From Thermoleophilaceae bacterium (GTDB taxonomy: Bacteria > Actinomycetota > Thermoleophilia > Solirubrobacterales > Thermoleophilaceae), in the NCBI GenBank assembly GCA_013695885.1, contig JACCZP010000360.1, positions 1 to 6,269 on the forward strand: a stretch of DNA of 6,269 nucleotides, read 5' to 3'. The notes under the pieces were generated by a model that saw nothing but the letters and a program-made list of their open reading frames with translations, searched no databases and was not told where the DNA came from. Below, one piece after another: positions 6,003 to 6,269 of this stretch (its first letter is position 1; the number at the start of each line of letters is the position of its first letter). A program made the translations under genes and the position numbers.

Positions 6003-6269
6003 TCAGCCGCCGATCGCAGCGAGCTCGTCGGGGCGCAGGAGCACCAGGAGCTCGCCCCGGTCGATGCATGCGAGGCCTCCCTTGCGAAGGCGTACCTGGG
6101 CTCCGGTCATCCGGTGGACGGCCAGGGAGAGGTCGGGGTCGTGGCCCACCAGCAGGACCTGCTCGCGACCGTCGACCAGCTCCGACGGCTCGAACGGACC
6201 GCCCTCGAGGCGAGGGTCGAGCCCGACCTCGGTCCCGAGCGATTCGCAGACCAGGCGAGCCGTGTCGGC
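6003..6269 (-). CDS. SixA-type phosphohistidine phosphatase, C-terminal part (cut by window edge)
   Basis: The last 88 residues of a gene entering from the right edge can be read, ending in TGA at 6005-6003. They include QVLLVGHDPDLSLAVHRMTG, the second-histidine region of histidine phosphatases (His codon at 6143-6141), then RLRKGGLACIDRG and LLVLLRPDELA. This order, VGHxPDLS, then an xKGGLA strand, then a LLRPDxL end, is characteristic of SixA, which removes phosphate from phosphohistidine domains. The first catalytic motif (RHG) would lie outside the window. SixA-like genes often occur beside ppk, ppx and CHAD-domain genes in actinobacteria, in keeping with the order here. It is probably the first visible gene of an operon with ppx and ppk1. 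Other histidine phosphatase subfamilies remain possible because the N-terminus is not visible. Confidence 0.85.
   Translation of the reverse strand, partial: ADTARLVCESLGTEVGLDPRLEGGPFEPSELVDGREQVLLVGHDPDLSLAVHRMTGAQVRLRKGGLACIDRGELLVLLRPDELAAIGG

Noticed and set aside
5984..6012. A 7-base inverted repeat between the SixA-type gene and ppx
   Set aside because: CGGCGGC and its complement 15 bases apart are ordinary in this composition and include the SixA-type stop, so no terminator is called.
5968..6069. Longer start for ppx, 34 codons upstream
   Set aside because: The added residues are Arg/Pro/Ala-rich, overlap the SixA-type gene and precede a normal family N-terminus.

Overview
The window looks like a chromosomal segment of a high-GC bacterium, most likely an actinomycete-type organism (Actinomycetota, possibly the Thermoleophilia side). 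That placement rests on strong G/C bias at third codon positions, GTG starts, a short two-domain Ppx and a PHO-box-like upstream array of the GTTCACC type. It is an inference from composition and family features, not a database match. All six coding regions concern phosphate: uptake, its control, and inorganic polyphosphate.

Layout. Bases 1-160 are non-coding and hold a candidate PHO box of four 7-base units at exact 11-base spacing (59-98), followed by a good ribosome binding site. Plus strand: pstS (161-1111, phosphate-binding lipoprotein), a strong hairpin terminator (1141-1168), pstB (1230-2123, transporter ATPase) and phoU (2133-2846, regulator). Minus strand, read right to left: the 3' part of a SixA-type histidine phosphatase gene (6269-6003), ppx (5967-5095, exopolyphosphatase) and ppk1 (5041-2843, polyphosphate kinase). 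The two gene sets converge, and phoU and ppk1 end in the same CTAG tetranucleotide.

How it fits together. PstS captures phosphate outside the cell and PstB powers its import. PhoU is known to link transporter state to the phosphate-starvation response. PPK1 stores the terminal phosphate of ATP as polyphosphate, and Ppx releases it again. SixA-type phosphatases remove phosphate from phosphohistidine and often lie near polyphosphate genes. The membrane permeases PstC and PstA, normally encoded between pstS and pstB, are absent from the window.

No wholly new system is evident. The points most worth checking are the missing pstC/pstA, a Gln in PPK1 where E. coli has an essential second histidine, a 22-base perfect palindrome in the first codons of ppk1, the phased PHO-box array, and the shared stop of the convergent genes. 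I see no tRNA, rRNA, CRISPR array, insertion sequence or attachment site.
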